Source of the DNA: Collinsella sp.
GTDB taxonomy: Bacteria; Actinomycetota; Coriobacteriia; Coriobacteriales; Coriobacteriaceae
Assembly: GCA_019414445.1 (NCBI GenBank)
Contig: DXMA01000010.1
Coordinates: 1-64,000, forward strand
Reading direction: 5' to 3'
DNA: 64,000 nucleotides
Made by a program: the position numbers and the translations under genes. Below, piece after piece: positions 8,268 through 16,355 of this stretch. The stretch's first letter is position 1. Each line of letters begins with the position of its first letter. Under the pieces are notes generated by a model. It was not told where the DNA came from. It was given only the letters and a program-made list of their open reading frames with translations, and did not search any database.

Positions 8268-9704
8268 ATGAAGACCATCAAGCTTGCTCCCGGTGAGCGC
8301 CTCGTTACCAACCAGCTCAACCGTAAGGGCGTGCTGCCGCAAAACATCGTCGACGCCGCTCGCGATATCGTGGCCAACGTGCGTGCCAACGGCGATGCCG
8401 CGGTGCGCGATTACTGCCAGCGTTTTGACGGTGTTGAGCTGCAGAGCTTCCGTCTTCCGCAGGAGCAGATCGATGCCGCGCTCGAAGGCCTCGATCCGGC
8501 CTTTGTCGCCGCGCTCGAAAAGGCTGCGCGCCAGATTCGCGAGTTCCACCAGCGCGAGGTCGAGCAGAGCTGGTTTACCACGCGCCCGGACGGCACGATG
8601 CTCGGCGTTAAGGTGACCCCGCTTGCTGCGGCCGGCATCTACGTGCCGGGCGGTCGCGCGCAGTACCCTTCCACCGTGCTTATGAACGCCATTCCCGCCA
8701 AGGTTGCCGGCGTTGAGCGCGTGGTCATGGTGACCCCGCCGCAAAAGGATGGACTGATTAGCCCGTATACGCTCGCGGCGGCCAAGCTCGGCGGCGTGGA
8801 CGAAATCTATATGGTGGGCGGCGCCCAGGCCGTGGCCGCGCTGGCGTACGGTACCGAGACCATTCCGCGCGTCGACAAAATCACCGGCCCGGGCAACGCC
8901 TTTGTTGCCGCTGCCAAGCAGATTGTCTCGGGTGACGTGGGTATCGACATGGTCGCCGGTCCCTCCGAGGTCTGCGTGCTGGCCGATGCCACGGCCAAGC
9001 CTATGGTGGTCGCGGCCGACCTGATGGCTCAGGCCGAGCACGATCCGCTGGCGGCCTGCTATCTGGTGACCTGCGACGAGCAGTTTGCGCGTGAGGTCGA
9101 GGCGGGTATCGACATTCTGGTAGCGCAGTCCCCGCGTGCCGAGATTACGTGCGCTTCGCTCGATAACGAAGGCGCCATCGTGGTGGCCGCCGACATGGCG
9201 GCCGCCGTCGAGGCCGTGAACACCGTGGCGCCCGAGCACCTTGAGCTGCACTGCAAGGATGCGATGGGCCTGCTCGGCGGCATTCGCAACGCCGGCGCCA
9301 TCTTTGTGGGCGCTTGGAGCTCCGAGCCGCTCGGCGATTACGTTGCCGGTCCCAACCACACGTTGCCGACCGGCGGCACGGCCATGTTCTCCAACCCGCT
9401 TTCGGTCGAAGAGTTCGTTAAGCGCTCGAGCGTTATATGCTATACGCCCGAGGGCCTGCTCTCCGACGCTCCCGCTACGCAGCGTCTGGCCGAGGCCGAG
9501 GGCCTGTGGGCGCACGCGCTTTCGGCCGCACTGCGTCGCCGCGTGTTGGAGCAGGGCGAGGCCGCCGTGAGCGCCGAGTCGCTCGCCGCGGCCGACCTGA
9601 CCAAGGTTGCCTGGCCGGGCGATACGACCGCGACGGTCGCCGAGGGCGTGGACCTGGCGGCGGCTGCGGGCGCGGATGGCGCCCCGACCGGCGGGGAGGC
9701 CTAA
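8268..9704 (+). CDS. hisD: Histidinol dehydrogenase
   Basis: 478 residues. It catalyses the last two oxidations from L-histidinol to L-histidine with NAD. Clear motifs are GIYVPGGRAQYPSTVLM, KITGPGNAFVAAAK, the GPSEV metal-site region and TVAPEHLELHC with the catalytic Glu-His pair. It is about 40 residues longer than the usual 430 because of an alanine-rich C-terminal tail, which looks unstructured. Its stop lies one base before the hisC ATG. Confidence 0.96.
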   Translation: MKTIKLAPGERLVTNQLNRKGVLPQNIVDAARDIVANVRANGDAAVRDYCQRFDGVELQSFRLPQEQIDAALEGLDPAFVAALEKAARQIREFHQREVEQSWFTTRPDGTMLGVKVTPLAAAGIYVPGGRAQYPSTVLMNAIPAKVAGVERVVMVTPPQKDGLISPYTLAAAKLGGVDEIYMVGGAQAVAALAYGTETIPRVDKITGPGNAFVAAAKQIVSGDVGIDMVAGPSEVCVLADATAKPMVVAADLMAQAEHDPLAACYLVTCDEQFAREVEAGIDILVAQSPRAEITCASLDNEGAIVVAADMAAAVEAVNTVAPEHLELHCKDAMGLLGGIRNAGAIFVGAWSSEPLGDYVAGPNHTLPTGGTAMFSNPLSVEEFVKRSSVICYTPEGLLSDAPATQRLAEAEGLWAHALSAALRRRVLEQGEAAVSAESLAAADLTKVAWPGDTTATVAEGVDLAAAAGADGAPTGGEA

Positions 9705-9705
9705 T

Positions 9706-10821
9706 ATGGCCGAACTCACGCCGCGCATGAAGGAGCTCGTCCAGCCTTACTTGGCCGGCATTGAGCCCTATGATCCCAACTTTACGCCCACGCGCATCAA
9801 CCTTTCGGCCAACGAGAACACCCATCCCGTACCTGCCGGCGTGCGCGAGGCGGTTGATGCGGCGCTTGCCGCCACACCGCTCAACCGCTATCCCGACCCT
9901 ATGTCCAACGATCTGCGCGACGAGCTTGCCGCTTGGCATGGTGTGGCGCGCGAGAATGTCTGCGTGGGCAACGGCGGCGACGAGCTGCTCTATAACTACC
10001 TGTTGGCGTTTGGCGGCGCGGGACGGACCCTGCTCAACTGCCCGCCGTGCTTTAGCGAGTATGCGTTCTTTGCGTCGCTCTGCCAGACCGAGGTGCGCGA
10101 CGTGTGGCGCGACCCCGCGACCTTTGAGCTCGACCAGGCCGCCGTGCTTGCGGCGGCACCCGAGTGTAACCTGGCAATCGTGACCTCGCCCAACAACCCC
10201 ACGGGTGACGTGGCACCGCTCGACTTTGTCGCGGCGCTGTGCGATGCGTGCCCCGGCATGGTAATGGTTGACGAGGCCTACGTGGAGTTTGCCGACGATT
10301 CGTTTGGCGCGGCCACCACGGCGCAAGGCCTTATCGCCGAGCATCCCAACCTGGTGATTCTACATACGCTGTCCAAGGCGTTTGGCGCCGCCGGCACGCG
10401 TCTGGGCTATGTGATTGCGGCACCCGAGGTCGTCGACGTGTTCGCGGCGATTCGCCAGATCTATTCAGTTAACGTGCTGAGCCAGGCGGCAGCACTTGCC
10501 TGCGTGCGTGCCCGTGATACCTACACGCCCGTGGTGGCACAGATCGCATCCGAGCGCGAGCGCGAGCTGTGCGCCCTGCGCGCAATGGCTGCCGATGGCA
10601 TGCCCGTGGAGGCATGGCCGAGCGCGGCGAACTTTGTGCTCGTGCGCACGCTGCATGCCACGCGCGTGCGCGAGCGTCTGCGCGACGAGTATTCGATTTT
10701 GGTGCGCGACTTTAGCTACGCGCCGGGGCTTGCGGACTGTCTGCGCATCACTGTGGGTACGCCGCAGGAAAACGACGAGGTGCTGGCCGCGTTTGCCGCG
10801 CTGGTGAAGGAGGAGATGTAG
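9706..10821 (+). CDS. hisC: Histidinol-phosphate aminotransferase
   Basis: 371 residues, a fold-type I PLP aminotransferase. INLSANENTHPVP, VTSPNNPTG, VDEAYVEF and the PLP lysine in HTLSKAFGAAGTRLGY are present. The ATG at 9706 directly follows the hisD stop. The longer upstream reading lies inside hisD and lacks family similarity. The stop abuts the hisB ATG. Confidence 0.95.
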   Translation: MAELTPRMKELVQPYLAGIEPYDPNFTPTRINLSANENTHPVPAGVREAVDAALAATPLNRYPDPMSNDLRDELAAWHGVARENVCVGNGGDELLYNYLLAFGGAGRTLLNCPPCFSEYAFFASLCQTEVRDVWRDPATFELDQAAVLAAAPECNLAIVTSPNNPTGDVAPLDFVAALCDACPGMVMVDEAYVEFADDSFGAATTAQGLIAEHPNLVILHTLSKAFGAAGTRLGYVIAAPEVVDVFAAIRQIYSVNVLSQAAALACVRARDTYTPVVAQIASERERELCALRAMAADGMPVEAWPSAANFVLVRTLHATRVRERLRDEYSILVRDFSYAPGLADCLRITVGTPQENDEVLAAFAALVKEEM

Positions 10822-11409
10822 ATGGACCGCTATGCCGAGGTAACCCGCAAGACGGGCGAGACCGACATTGTCGTAAAGCTCGACCTGGACGGATCTGGCG
10901 TGTGCGATATCTCGACCGGCGTGCCGTTTTTCGACCACATGCTCAACGCTTTTGGCCGCCATGGCCTGTTCGATCTGACGGTGCATGCGGTGGGCGACGT
11001 CGAGGTCGACGCGCACCACACCGTTGAGGACACGGGCATTGTGCTGGGCGAGGCGTTTTGCCAGGCGCTGGGCGACAAGGCGGGTATTACGCGCTTTGCC
11101 GACGCGGCGATCGCCATGGACGAGACACTCGTGATGGCCGCCGTGGATATCTCGGGTCGCGGGCAGGCCTATTGCGAGCTGCCCGTGCCGACTGAGCGCG
11201 TGGGCAGCTTTGATACCGAGCTGGCCGTCGAGTTCTTCTATGCCTTTGCGCGCGATGCCAAGCTCACGCTGCACGTGCGCGAGCTGGCGGGCGGCAATTC
11301 GCACCACATTATCGAGGCCGCCTTTAAGGCCGTGGGCCGCACGATGCGCCGCGCCTGCGAACTCGATCCCCGCGTGCAGGGTATCCCCAGCACCAAGGGC
11401 TCGCTGTAA
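10822..11409 (+). CDS. hisB: Imidazoleglycerol-phosphate dehydratase
   Basis: 195 residues, the monofunctional dehydratase form. FFDHMLNAFGRHG and DAHHTVEDTGI are the manganese-binding histidine/glutamate motifs of the first half, with SHHIIEAAFKAVGR in the second half. It starts immediately after the hisC stop (TAGATG), so translation is coupled. The histidinol-phosphatase domain found in enterobacterial HisB is absent. The PHP enzyme at 14905-15816 would supply that step. Confidence 0.96.
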   Translation: MDRYAEVTRKTGETDIVVKLDLDGSGVCDISTGVPFFDHMLNAFGRHGLFDLTVHAVGDVEVDAHHTVEDTGIVLGEAFCQALGDKAGITRFADAAIAMDETLVMAAVDISGRGQAYCELPVPTERVGSFDTELAVEFFYAFARDAKLTLHVRELAGGNSHHIIEAAFKAVGRTMRRACELDPRVQGIPSTKGSL

Positions 11410-11422
11410 CCGTCACAAGGGT

Positions 11423-11464
11423 AAAACCACCACGAAGATGCCTGTCCTCTTTGTGGTGGTTTTG
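11423..11464 (+). terminator. Hairpin between hisB and hisH
   Basis: AAAACCACCAC and GTGGTGGTTTT pair, extended by a few inner bases, to form a long stem whose right arm ends in TTTT. It lies in the 79-base gap before hisH and divides the operon into two transcription segments, presumably with read-through. Confidence 0.65.
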
Positions 11465-11488
11465 GATGATGAGAAGTGGAGGGGTCGC

Positions 11489-12190
11489 GTGGGCGAACCG
11501 AAGATCGTGGTGGTCGACTACCACAAGGGCAACTTGTCGAGCGTCGTGCGCGGGCTTGCGCGCGCCGGTGCTGCCGCCTGCACGTCGGACGATCCGGAGC
11601 AGATCCGCAACGCCGACGGCCTGGTCATCCCGGGCGTGGGTGCGTTCTATGACGCGATCGCCTTTATGCGTCAGAGCGGCGAGGAGGTGGCCGTGCTCGA
11701 TGCCGTTGCCGCCGGAACTCCGCTGCTCGGCATCTGCCTGGGCCTTCAGCTGTTTTTTGAGCGCGGCAACGAGGGCGTGCCTGCGAACGAGGACGCGGAC
11801 GCGGACGACGATGCCTCCGAGCAGGCCGGTGGTCCCTGGGTCGATGGCCTGGGCATCATGCGTGGCTCGTGCACGCACCTGGAGTCGAGCCGTCTGAAGG
11901 TCCCGCACGTGGGCTGGGACCAGGTGCGCATGACGCCCGCCGGTGCGGCCGATCCGTTGCTTGCCGGTTTTGCCGAGGGCGCCAACATGTATTTCACTCA
12001 CAGCTACGCGGTGGCCGACGACGTCGATGCCGCCGATGTGTTGGCGCGCACGCACTATACACGGAGCTTCCCGTGCATCGTGCGCCACGGCAACGTGTGG
12101 GGCTGCCAGTTCCATCCCGAGAAATCCTCTGCGCTGGGTCAGCGCATCCTTAAGAACTTCGTGAGCATCGTCGAGGGGGCCGGCCGATGA
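11489..12190 (+). CDS. hisH: Imidazole glycerol phosphate synthase, glutaminase subunit
   Basis: 233 residues from a GTG at 11489 preceded by GTGGAGGGG. It is a class I glutamine amidotransferase: IPGVGAFYDA, the nucleophile cysteine in GICLGLQLFF, and the His-Glu pair in GCQFHPEKSS. A short acidic insert (runs of Asp, Glu and Ala, about residues 95-112) follows the nucleophile strand and is unusual for the family. It makes ammonia for HisF. The stop overlaps the hisA start (ATGA). Confidence 0.94.
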   Translation: MGEPKIVVVDYHKGNLSSVVRGLARAGAAACTSDDPEQIRNADGLVIPGVGAFYDAIAFMRQSGEEVAVLDAVAAGTPLLGICLGLQLFFERGNEGVPANEDADADDDASEQAGGPWVDGLGIMRGSCTHLESSRLKVPHVGWDQVRMTPAGAADPLLAGFAEGANMYFTHSYAVADDVDAADVLARTHYTRSFPCIVRHGNVWGCQFHPEKSSALGQRILKNFVSIVEGAGR

Positions 12191-12930
12191 TTCTGTTTCC
12201 CGCAATCGATTTGATCGGCGGCAAGGTCGTGCGCCTGGAGCGCGGCGACCGGAGCCGCTGCAAGGTGTATTCTGACGACCCCGTGGCCGTTGCCCGCTCC
12301 TTTGCCGAGCAGGGCGCGAGCTGGGTGCACGTCGTCGACCTGTCCGCTGCCTTTGGCGAGGACGAGGACGCGTGCGCTGCCAACTTGGCAGCGATTAAGG
12401 CCATCTGCGGCGTCGACGGTCTGTCCGCGGACGTGGGCGGCGGCGTTCGTTCGCTCGCGCGCATCGACGAGCTGGCCGGCTACGGCGCGCGTCGCATCGC
12501 GCTAGGCACGGTGCTCGTGACCGAGCCGGGATTTGCCGAGGTGGCGGCGCAAGGCTTTGGCGAGTTACTGGTGGCAGACATTGCCGCCCGTGACGGCCAG
12601 GTCAAGGTGAATGGTTGGCGCGACGGCGCGGGTGTGGCGCTCGACGACGCCGTGGCGCAGCTCACCGAGCTGGGCTTTAAGCATCTGGTGTATACCGACA
12701 TCGCGCGCGATGGCATGCAGACGGGCATCGACGTGGCGGCGTATCGCCATGTGGCCGAGGTCGCGGGCTTTCCCGTCGTGGCTTCGGGCGGCATCTCGAC
12801 GCTCGACGATATCCGCGCACTGGCCGCGGTGGGCGAGGATGCCATCGAGGGTGCCATTACCGGTCGTGCGCTCTACGAGGGCAACTTTACGCTGGCCCAG
12901 GCGTTGGCCGCCGCCCGAGGGAAGGAGTAG
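12187..12930 (+). CDS. hisA: ProFAR isomerase
   Basis: 247 residues, a (beta/alpha)8 barrel with the twin phosphate sites of the HisA/HisF family. The catalytic Asp lies in PAIDLIGGKVVRL and the second in YTDIARDGMQTG. GGGVRS and ASGGIST bind phosphate. It overlaps hisH by four bases and ends three bases before hisF. Confidence 0.95.
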   Translation: MILFPAIDLIGGKVVRLERGDRSRCKVYSDDPVAVARSFAEQGASWVHVVDLSAAFGEDEDACAANLAAIKAICGVDGLSADVGGGVRSLARIDELAGYGARRIALGTVLVTEPGFAEVAAQGFGELLVADIAARDGQVKVNGWRDGAGVALDDAVAQLTELGFKHLVYTDIARDGMQTGIDVAAYRHVAEVAGFPVVASGGISTLDDIRALAAVGEDAIEGAITGRALYEGNFTLAQALAAARGKE

Positions 12931-12933
12931 CCC

Positions 12934-13716
12934 ATGCTTGCCAAACGCGTGATTCCCTGTCTGGATGTTAAGGACGGCCGCGTGGTCAAGGGCGTCAACT
13001 TTGTGAGCCTGCGCGATGCTGGCGACCCGGTGGAGCTGGCGCGCGCCTACGACCGCGAGGGTGCAGACGAGGTCGTCTTCCTGGACATTACCGCGACGAG
13101 CGACAACCGCGCGACGACCATCGAGATGGCGGCGCACGCGGCCGAGGAGCTCGCTATTCCCTATACCGTGGGCGGCGGTTTCCGCGACTTGGCGGGCATG
13201 CGAACCATGGTTGCCGCCGGTGCCGACAAGGTGTCGCTTAACTCTGCCGCCGTGCGCGATCCGTCGTTGATCAGCCAGGCCGCCGCGGCGTTTGGCAGCC
13301 AGGCCGTGGTCGTGGCGATTGATGCCAAGCGCGTGGGCCTGCCCGGTCAGCCGGATGCCGACAAGTGGGAGGTCTTCACGGCGGGCGGTCGCAACGCCAC
13401 GGGTATCGATGCGGTGGCGTGGGCCGAGGAAGCGGCTCGTCGCGGCGCCGGTGAGATCTTGCTGACCAGCATGGATCGCGACGGCACCAAGGCTGGCTTC
13501 GACCTGGCACTCACCCGCGCCGTGGCGCGCGCGGTGCCGATCCCGGTGATCGCAAGCGGCGGCGTGGGCACGCTCGAGCATTTTGCCGAGGGCGTGATCG
13601 AGGGCGAGGCCGATGCCGTGCTGGCGGCCAGCGTCTTTCACTTTGGAACTTTCAGCATTCGCCAGGTGAAGGAGTATATGGCCAGCCAGGGGATTCCTGT
13701 GAGGTTGGACTTCTAA
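12934..13716 (+). CDS. hisF: Imidazole glycerol phosphate synthase, cyclase subunit
   Basis: 260 residues, a (beta/alpha)8 barrel. RVIPCLDVKDGRVVKG carries the general acid-base Asp, TSMDRDGTKAG the second Asp, and VGGGFRD and ASGGVGT the phosphate loops. It partners HisH and yields IGP and AICAR. It is followed by a palindromic insertion before hisI. Confidence 0.96.
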   Translation: MLAKRVIPCLDVKDGRVVKGVNFVSLRDAGDPVELARAYDREGADEVVFLDITATSDNRATTIEMAAHAAEELAIPYTVGGGFRDLAGMRTMVAAGADKVSLNSAAVRDPSLISQAAAAFGSQAVVVAIDAKRVGLPGQPDADKWEVFTAGGRNATGIDAVAWAEEAARRGAGEILLTSMDRDGTKAGFDLALTRAVARAVPIPVIASGGVGTLEHFAEGVIEGEADAVLAASVFHFGTFSIRQVKEYMASQGIPVRLDF

Positions 13717-13728
13717 TGCTGCGGCTTG

Positions 13729-13817
13729 CCCAGGCACCCGACCTTCCGGCTCCAACCCTCCTCGCGTACTTAAGTACGCGTCGTCGGGCTTGTCGCTCGG
13801 AATCTCGGGCACCTGGA
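13729..13817. repeat. Long imperfect palindrome between hisF and hisI, with an 18-bp perfect core
   Basis: The core CGCGTACTTAAGTACGCG (13763-13780) is a perfect palindrome. The flanks extend the match outward to CCAGG (13730) and CCTGG (about 13816) with some mismatches, about 88 bp in all. It sits in a gap of an otherwise tight operon and has no coding sense. It resembles a dispersed palindromic repeat and could form a cruciform or a large mRNA hairpin. Confidence 0.75.
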
Positions 13818-13858
13818 CAACCCTCGCCGACCGGCGATGTTTAAATTGGGGAATTGAA

Positions 13859-14200
13859 ATGAGAGAAATTACTACTCCAGCGGATCTTAAATACGACGCC
13901 AAAGGATTGATTCCTTGCGTGGTTCAGCAGCATGACACCGGTGAGGTGCTTATGGTTGCTTGGATGAACGAGGAATCGGTGGGGCTGACGCTCAAGACCG
14001 GGACCACGTGGTTTTGGAGTCGCAGCCGTCAGGAGCTCTGGAACAAGGGCGCGACGAGTGGCAACATGCAGGAGGTCAAGGAGCTCTGGGCCGACTGCGA
14101 TAGCGATACGCTACTGGTCAAGGTCGATTCTCCGGGTCCGGCCTGCCATACCGGCAACCGTACCTGCTTCTTTAAGCGCGTAGAAGGGGGAGTGCGATGA
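13859..14200 (+). CDS. hisI: Phosphoribosyl-AMP cyclohydrolase
   Basis: 113 residues. VLMVAWMNEES, TWFWSRSRQELWNKGATSGN, DCDSDTLLVKV and CHTGNRTCFF are the conserved blocks, including the metal-binding Asp and Cys residues. The start at 13859 follows GGGGAATTG. The longer frame from 13790 runs through the palindrome and is not supported. It overlaps the next small gene by four bases. Confidence 0.94.
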   Translation: MREITTPADLKYDAKGLIPCVVQQHDTGEVLMVAWMNEESVGLTLKTGTTWFWSRSRQELWNKGATSGNMQEVKELWADCDSDTLLVKVDSPGPACHTGNRTCFFKRVEGGVR

Positions 14201-14424
14201 AAGTCGTGACGCCGTTCGAGGTCGCCGACTGCAACACCGAGCTGCTCCGCGCGGGCGTGCCATGCCGCGTGCACCTGACTGATGCCTGCGGGGCGCAGTC
14301 GCTTTGGCTCGAGGCCGAGAAGGAAAGGCTCGATGAGGCTCATGCCGTCATCGTTGAGTTCTTTGAGAAAAAGGGCGCAAAGCCTCGGTTCGATGAGACC
14401 GGTACTTACTTTACGCTGCAGTAA
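14197..14424 (+). CDS. Small RDAC-type protein inside the his operon
   Basis: 75 residues, overlapping hisI by four bases (ATGA) and 15 bases before hisE, so it is clearly a member of the operon. The centre reads LRAGVPCRVHLTDACGAQSLWLE. Small proteins with an (R/T)DAC-GxQS core are known as a conserved family of undetermined function (the name RDAC family is from memory). It has no membrane segment or signal peptide. Its position between the HisI and HisE steps hints at a link to phosphoribosyl-ATP processing, but no function can be given. Confidence 0.6.
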   Translation: MKVVTPFEVADCNTELLRAGVPCRVHLTDACGAQSLWLEAEKERLDEAHAVIVEFFEKKGAKPRFDETGTYFTLQ

Positions 14425-14439
14425 CGAGAGGAAATAACC

Positions 14440-14757
14440 ATGGGAGTCAGAACAGCTAACGTGCAGCCGGGAAACATCGGTGAGACGCTGACGGGACTGG
14501 CCGAGGTGATTCACGGTCGTCGCGATGCGTCGCCGGAGGAGAGCTATACCGCCCGTCTGCTGACCGACGTCGAGGACGAGCTGCTCAAGAAGCTTGCCGA
14601 GGAGGCGAGCGAGGTCATCATGGCCTGCAAGGATAACGATCACGACCACATCCGCTACGAGGCCGGCGACCTGGTCTACCACCTGCTCGTAACCCTTGAG
14701 CGTTATGGCATCACCCTCGACGAACTGGCCGGCGAACTCAACGCCCGCCGCCACTAG
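14440..14757 (+). CDS. hisE: Phosphoribosyl-ATP diphosphatase
   Basis: 105 residues of the MazG-like all-alpha pyrophosphohydrolase fold. SYTARLLTDVEDELLKKLAEEASEV and YEAGDLVYHLLV contain the metal-binding Glu/Asp set. GAGAGGAAATAACC precedes the ATG. It is the last gene of the his operon. Confidence 0.93.
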   Translation: MGVRTANVQPGNIGETLTGLAEVIHGRRDASPEESYTARLLTDVEDELLKKLAEEASEVIMACKDNDHDHIRYEAGDLVYHLLVTLERYGITLDELAGELNARRH

Positions 14758-14824
14758 TCATTGGGGACGTTCTTAAACGACTAGTCGTTTGGGGCAGTCT
14801 TTCGGGAGTTGCCAATGAAATAGA
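14758..14824. repeat. GGGGAC-type repeat with a 16-bp palindrome after hisE
   Basis: AAACGACTAGTCGTTT (14775-14790) is a perfect palindrome between TTGGGGACGTTCTT and TGGGGCAGTCTTTC. A related arrangement (GGGACGTTTTTT ... GGGGACAGTCCTT) occurs at 25806-25850. Both lie next to a 67-bp AGTTGCGGTG repeat. Confidence 0.55.
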
Positions 14825-14891
14825 AGTTGCGGTGGAATAGTTCTTGTTTGACGGTCTTAGGGCCATAAACAGGAACTATTTCACCGCAACT
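14825..14891. repeat. 67-bp palindromic repeat, copy 1 of 3
   Basis: It begins AGTTGCGGTGGAATAGTTCT and ends in a near-exact reverse complement (GGAACTATTTCACCGCAACT). The ends are shared with copies at 25731-25797 and 27314-27380, all exactly 67 bp, with variable centres. Here it lies between the convergent hisE and histidinol-phosphatase genes. Confidence 0.8.
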
Positions 14892-14904
14892 CATGAAGGG
14901 ATGG

Positions 14905-15816
14905 CTAGGCGAGGGATGTGGACTCCCATTCGCTGGTGGCGTGGGGGATGTCGAAGGTTCGATAACCGCAGTCGTAGGCGTGGGCTTGCGCTTCGCGGAT
15001 ATTCCAACAGATGTCGCAGGCGCGGTGTGCGTCCGAGCCAAAGGTGATTGGCACCTCGGCGTGGGCGAAGCAGCGCAACAGCCCCGTCGAGGGGTAATAG
15101 TCGTCGAGGCCCTTACGCGGCGCGGCGGTCGAGACTTCGACACGGCGACCCGTGTCGTGAGCGCATTCGGCCATCTGCCCCCAAAACGGCGCCGGGTCAA
15201 AATCGGGCGCAAAGCCTTCCTTCGAAAAGCGCATGACCAGGTCGGGATGGGCCATCGCGTCAAAGATGAGTGAGCTTTCGCAAGCACGGCACCAGTCGTC
15301 GACGTAGCACTCCCACACGCCGCGCACGCCCAGGTTTTCCCAAACATGCAGGTTGGTATCGTCGTCGATCCAGCCGCAAAGGGAATCGGGTGTATCGGGG
15401 CGCGCGACGTTTTCCGTTCCCACCGTACCCGCGGCACCTGCCATGATATCGCCCGGGTCGCCAATCCAATGCACGCTGCCCAAGCGCACCACGGCGCCCC
15501 GGGACCAGCGCTCAACCAAGGGTTCGCAGCCCTCGTACCAATCGCATTCAAAGCCATAGATAAGCTCGAGCTCCGGCGCGATTTGCGCGGCAAGCCTGCG
15601 GGCGTCCTCAAAGGCCAGACGATGTGCCGGCAAGTCGCCCTCGACGACCTGCACCTCGCAGTTAGCATCCATACTGGCAGGCAGGGCGAGGTGGTCGGTC
15701 GAGACCATGACGCGGCAGCCTGCCGCAGCAGCGGCACGGACGTTGTCATCAAACGAGGCATGGCCGTCCGAAAACGAGGTGTGGGTGTGACAATCGACCA
15801 GCGGGCAAGCGGACAT
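14905..15816 (-). CDS. hisK: PHP-domain histidinol-phosphatase
   Basis: 303 residues of the PHP metallohydrolase superfamily. Metal ligands are visible in order: DCHTHTSFSDGH, STDHLALP, YGFECDWY, GSVHWIGD, DAMAHPDLV and FGSDAHRA. HisJ/HisK-type enzymes dephosphorylate histidinol-phosphate, the step missing from the monofunctional HisB here. The gene is convergent with the his operon. AAAGGAG precedes the ATG. Another PHP phosphoesterase activity is possible, but the location favours this assignment. Confidence 0.85.
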   Translation of the reverse strand: MSACPLVDCHTHTSFSDGHASFDDNVRAAAAAGCRVMVSTDHLALPASMDANCEVQVVEGDLPAHRLAFEDARRLAAQIAPELELIYGFECDWYEGCEPLVERWSRGAVVRLGSVHWIGDPGDIMAGAAGTVGTENVARPDTPDSLCGWIDDDTNLHVWENLGVRGVWECYVDDWCRACESSLIFDAMAHPDLVMRFSKEGFAPDFDPAPFWGQMAECAHDTGRRVEVSTAAPRKGLDDYYPSTGLLRCFAHAEVPITFGSDAHRACDICWNIREAQAHAYDCGYRTFDIPHATSEWESTSLA

Positions 15817-15935
15817 GGCGGCTCCTTTGCGTCAAGCGAATCCGCTTCATTGTAATGGCGCAGCCTCGGCGCGGCGGGAACGCTGCAAGTCGAAACCGAC
15901 TGGAAAGGGCAGGCGGCGCGTGCCGGCGCCGGCGA

Positions 15936-16355
15936 CTACTTGCTTCGTGCCGCCACGCGTTTGGCCTGCACCGTTACCATCGCGTGTCTCACGGCGGTGA
16001 TGGGGCGATAGCGGATCATACGCGGTCCCGACCAGCGCATGACCTCGCGGATCTTCTCGCGCATGGCAGGCCGGTAGCAATGCGAAGGACAGGCCGAGCA
16101 AAATGTCTTGGTGCCCATGTGCGGGCAGTGCTCGATGCGCGCGATGGCGTATTTCTGCAGCTCGGCGCATTCGGGGCAGAGCGTAATGGTCCGAAGGCCG
16201 AGTTTCACGCGTACGGGCTCATCGTCGCCAACCTGTTCGACCGCATGCCCGCCGCCATGATGCCCACGACACCACAGCGCAATCATCTGCGACACCATTT
16301 GGGCCTCGCGCTCACGTTTGCGTGCCAGCTCCGGTGTGCCGACCGAGCGCGCCAT
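15936..16355 (-). CDS. ygbA: YgbA-like, nitrous-oxide-stimulated-promoter family protein
   Basis: 139 residues. The order of cysteine and histidine motifs matches the YgbA family: MIALWCRGHHGG, LCPECAELQKYA, EHCPH, FCSACPSHCY, then MREKIREVMRWSGPRM. E. coli YgbA is under NsrR control and helps growth under nitrosative stress. The Cys-rich core suggests metal or Fe-S binding. It overlaps the stop of the upstream fused ABC exporter by one base (TAATG), so the two are one operon. Confidence 0.85.
   Translation of the reverse strand: MARSVGTPELARKREREAQMVSQMIALWCRGHHGGGHAVEQVGDDEPVRVKLGLRTITLCPECAELQKYAIARIEHCPHMGTKTFCSACPSHCYRPAMREKIREVMRWSGPRMIRYRPITAVRHAMVTVQAKRVAARSK

Noticed and set aside
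7572..9728. 718-codon open frame antisense to hisZG/hisD
   Set aside because: High-GC shadow. The hisD motifs on the plus strand are complete, and the antisense product has no recognisable family or ribosome site.
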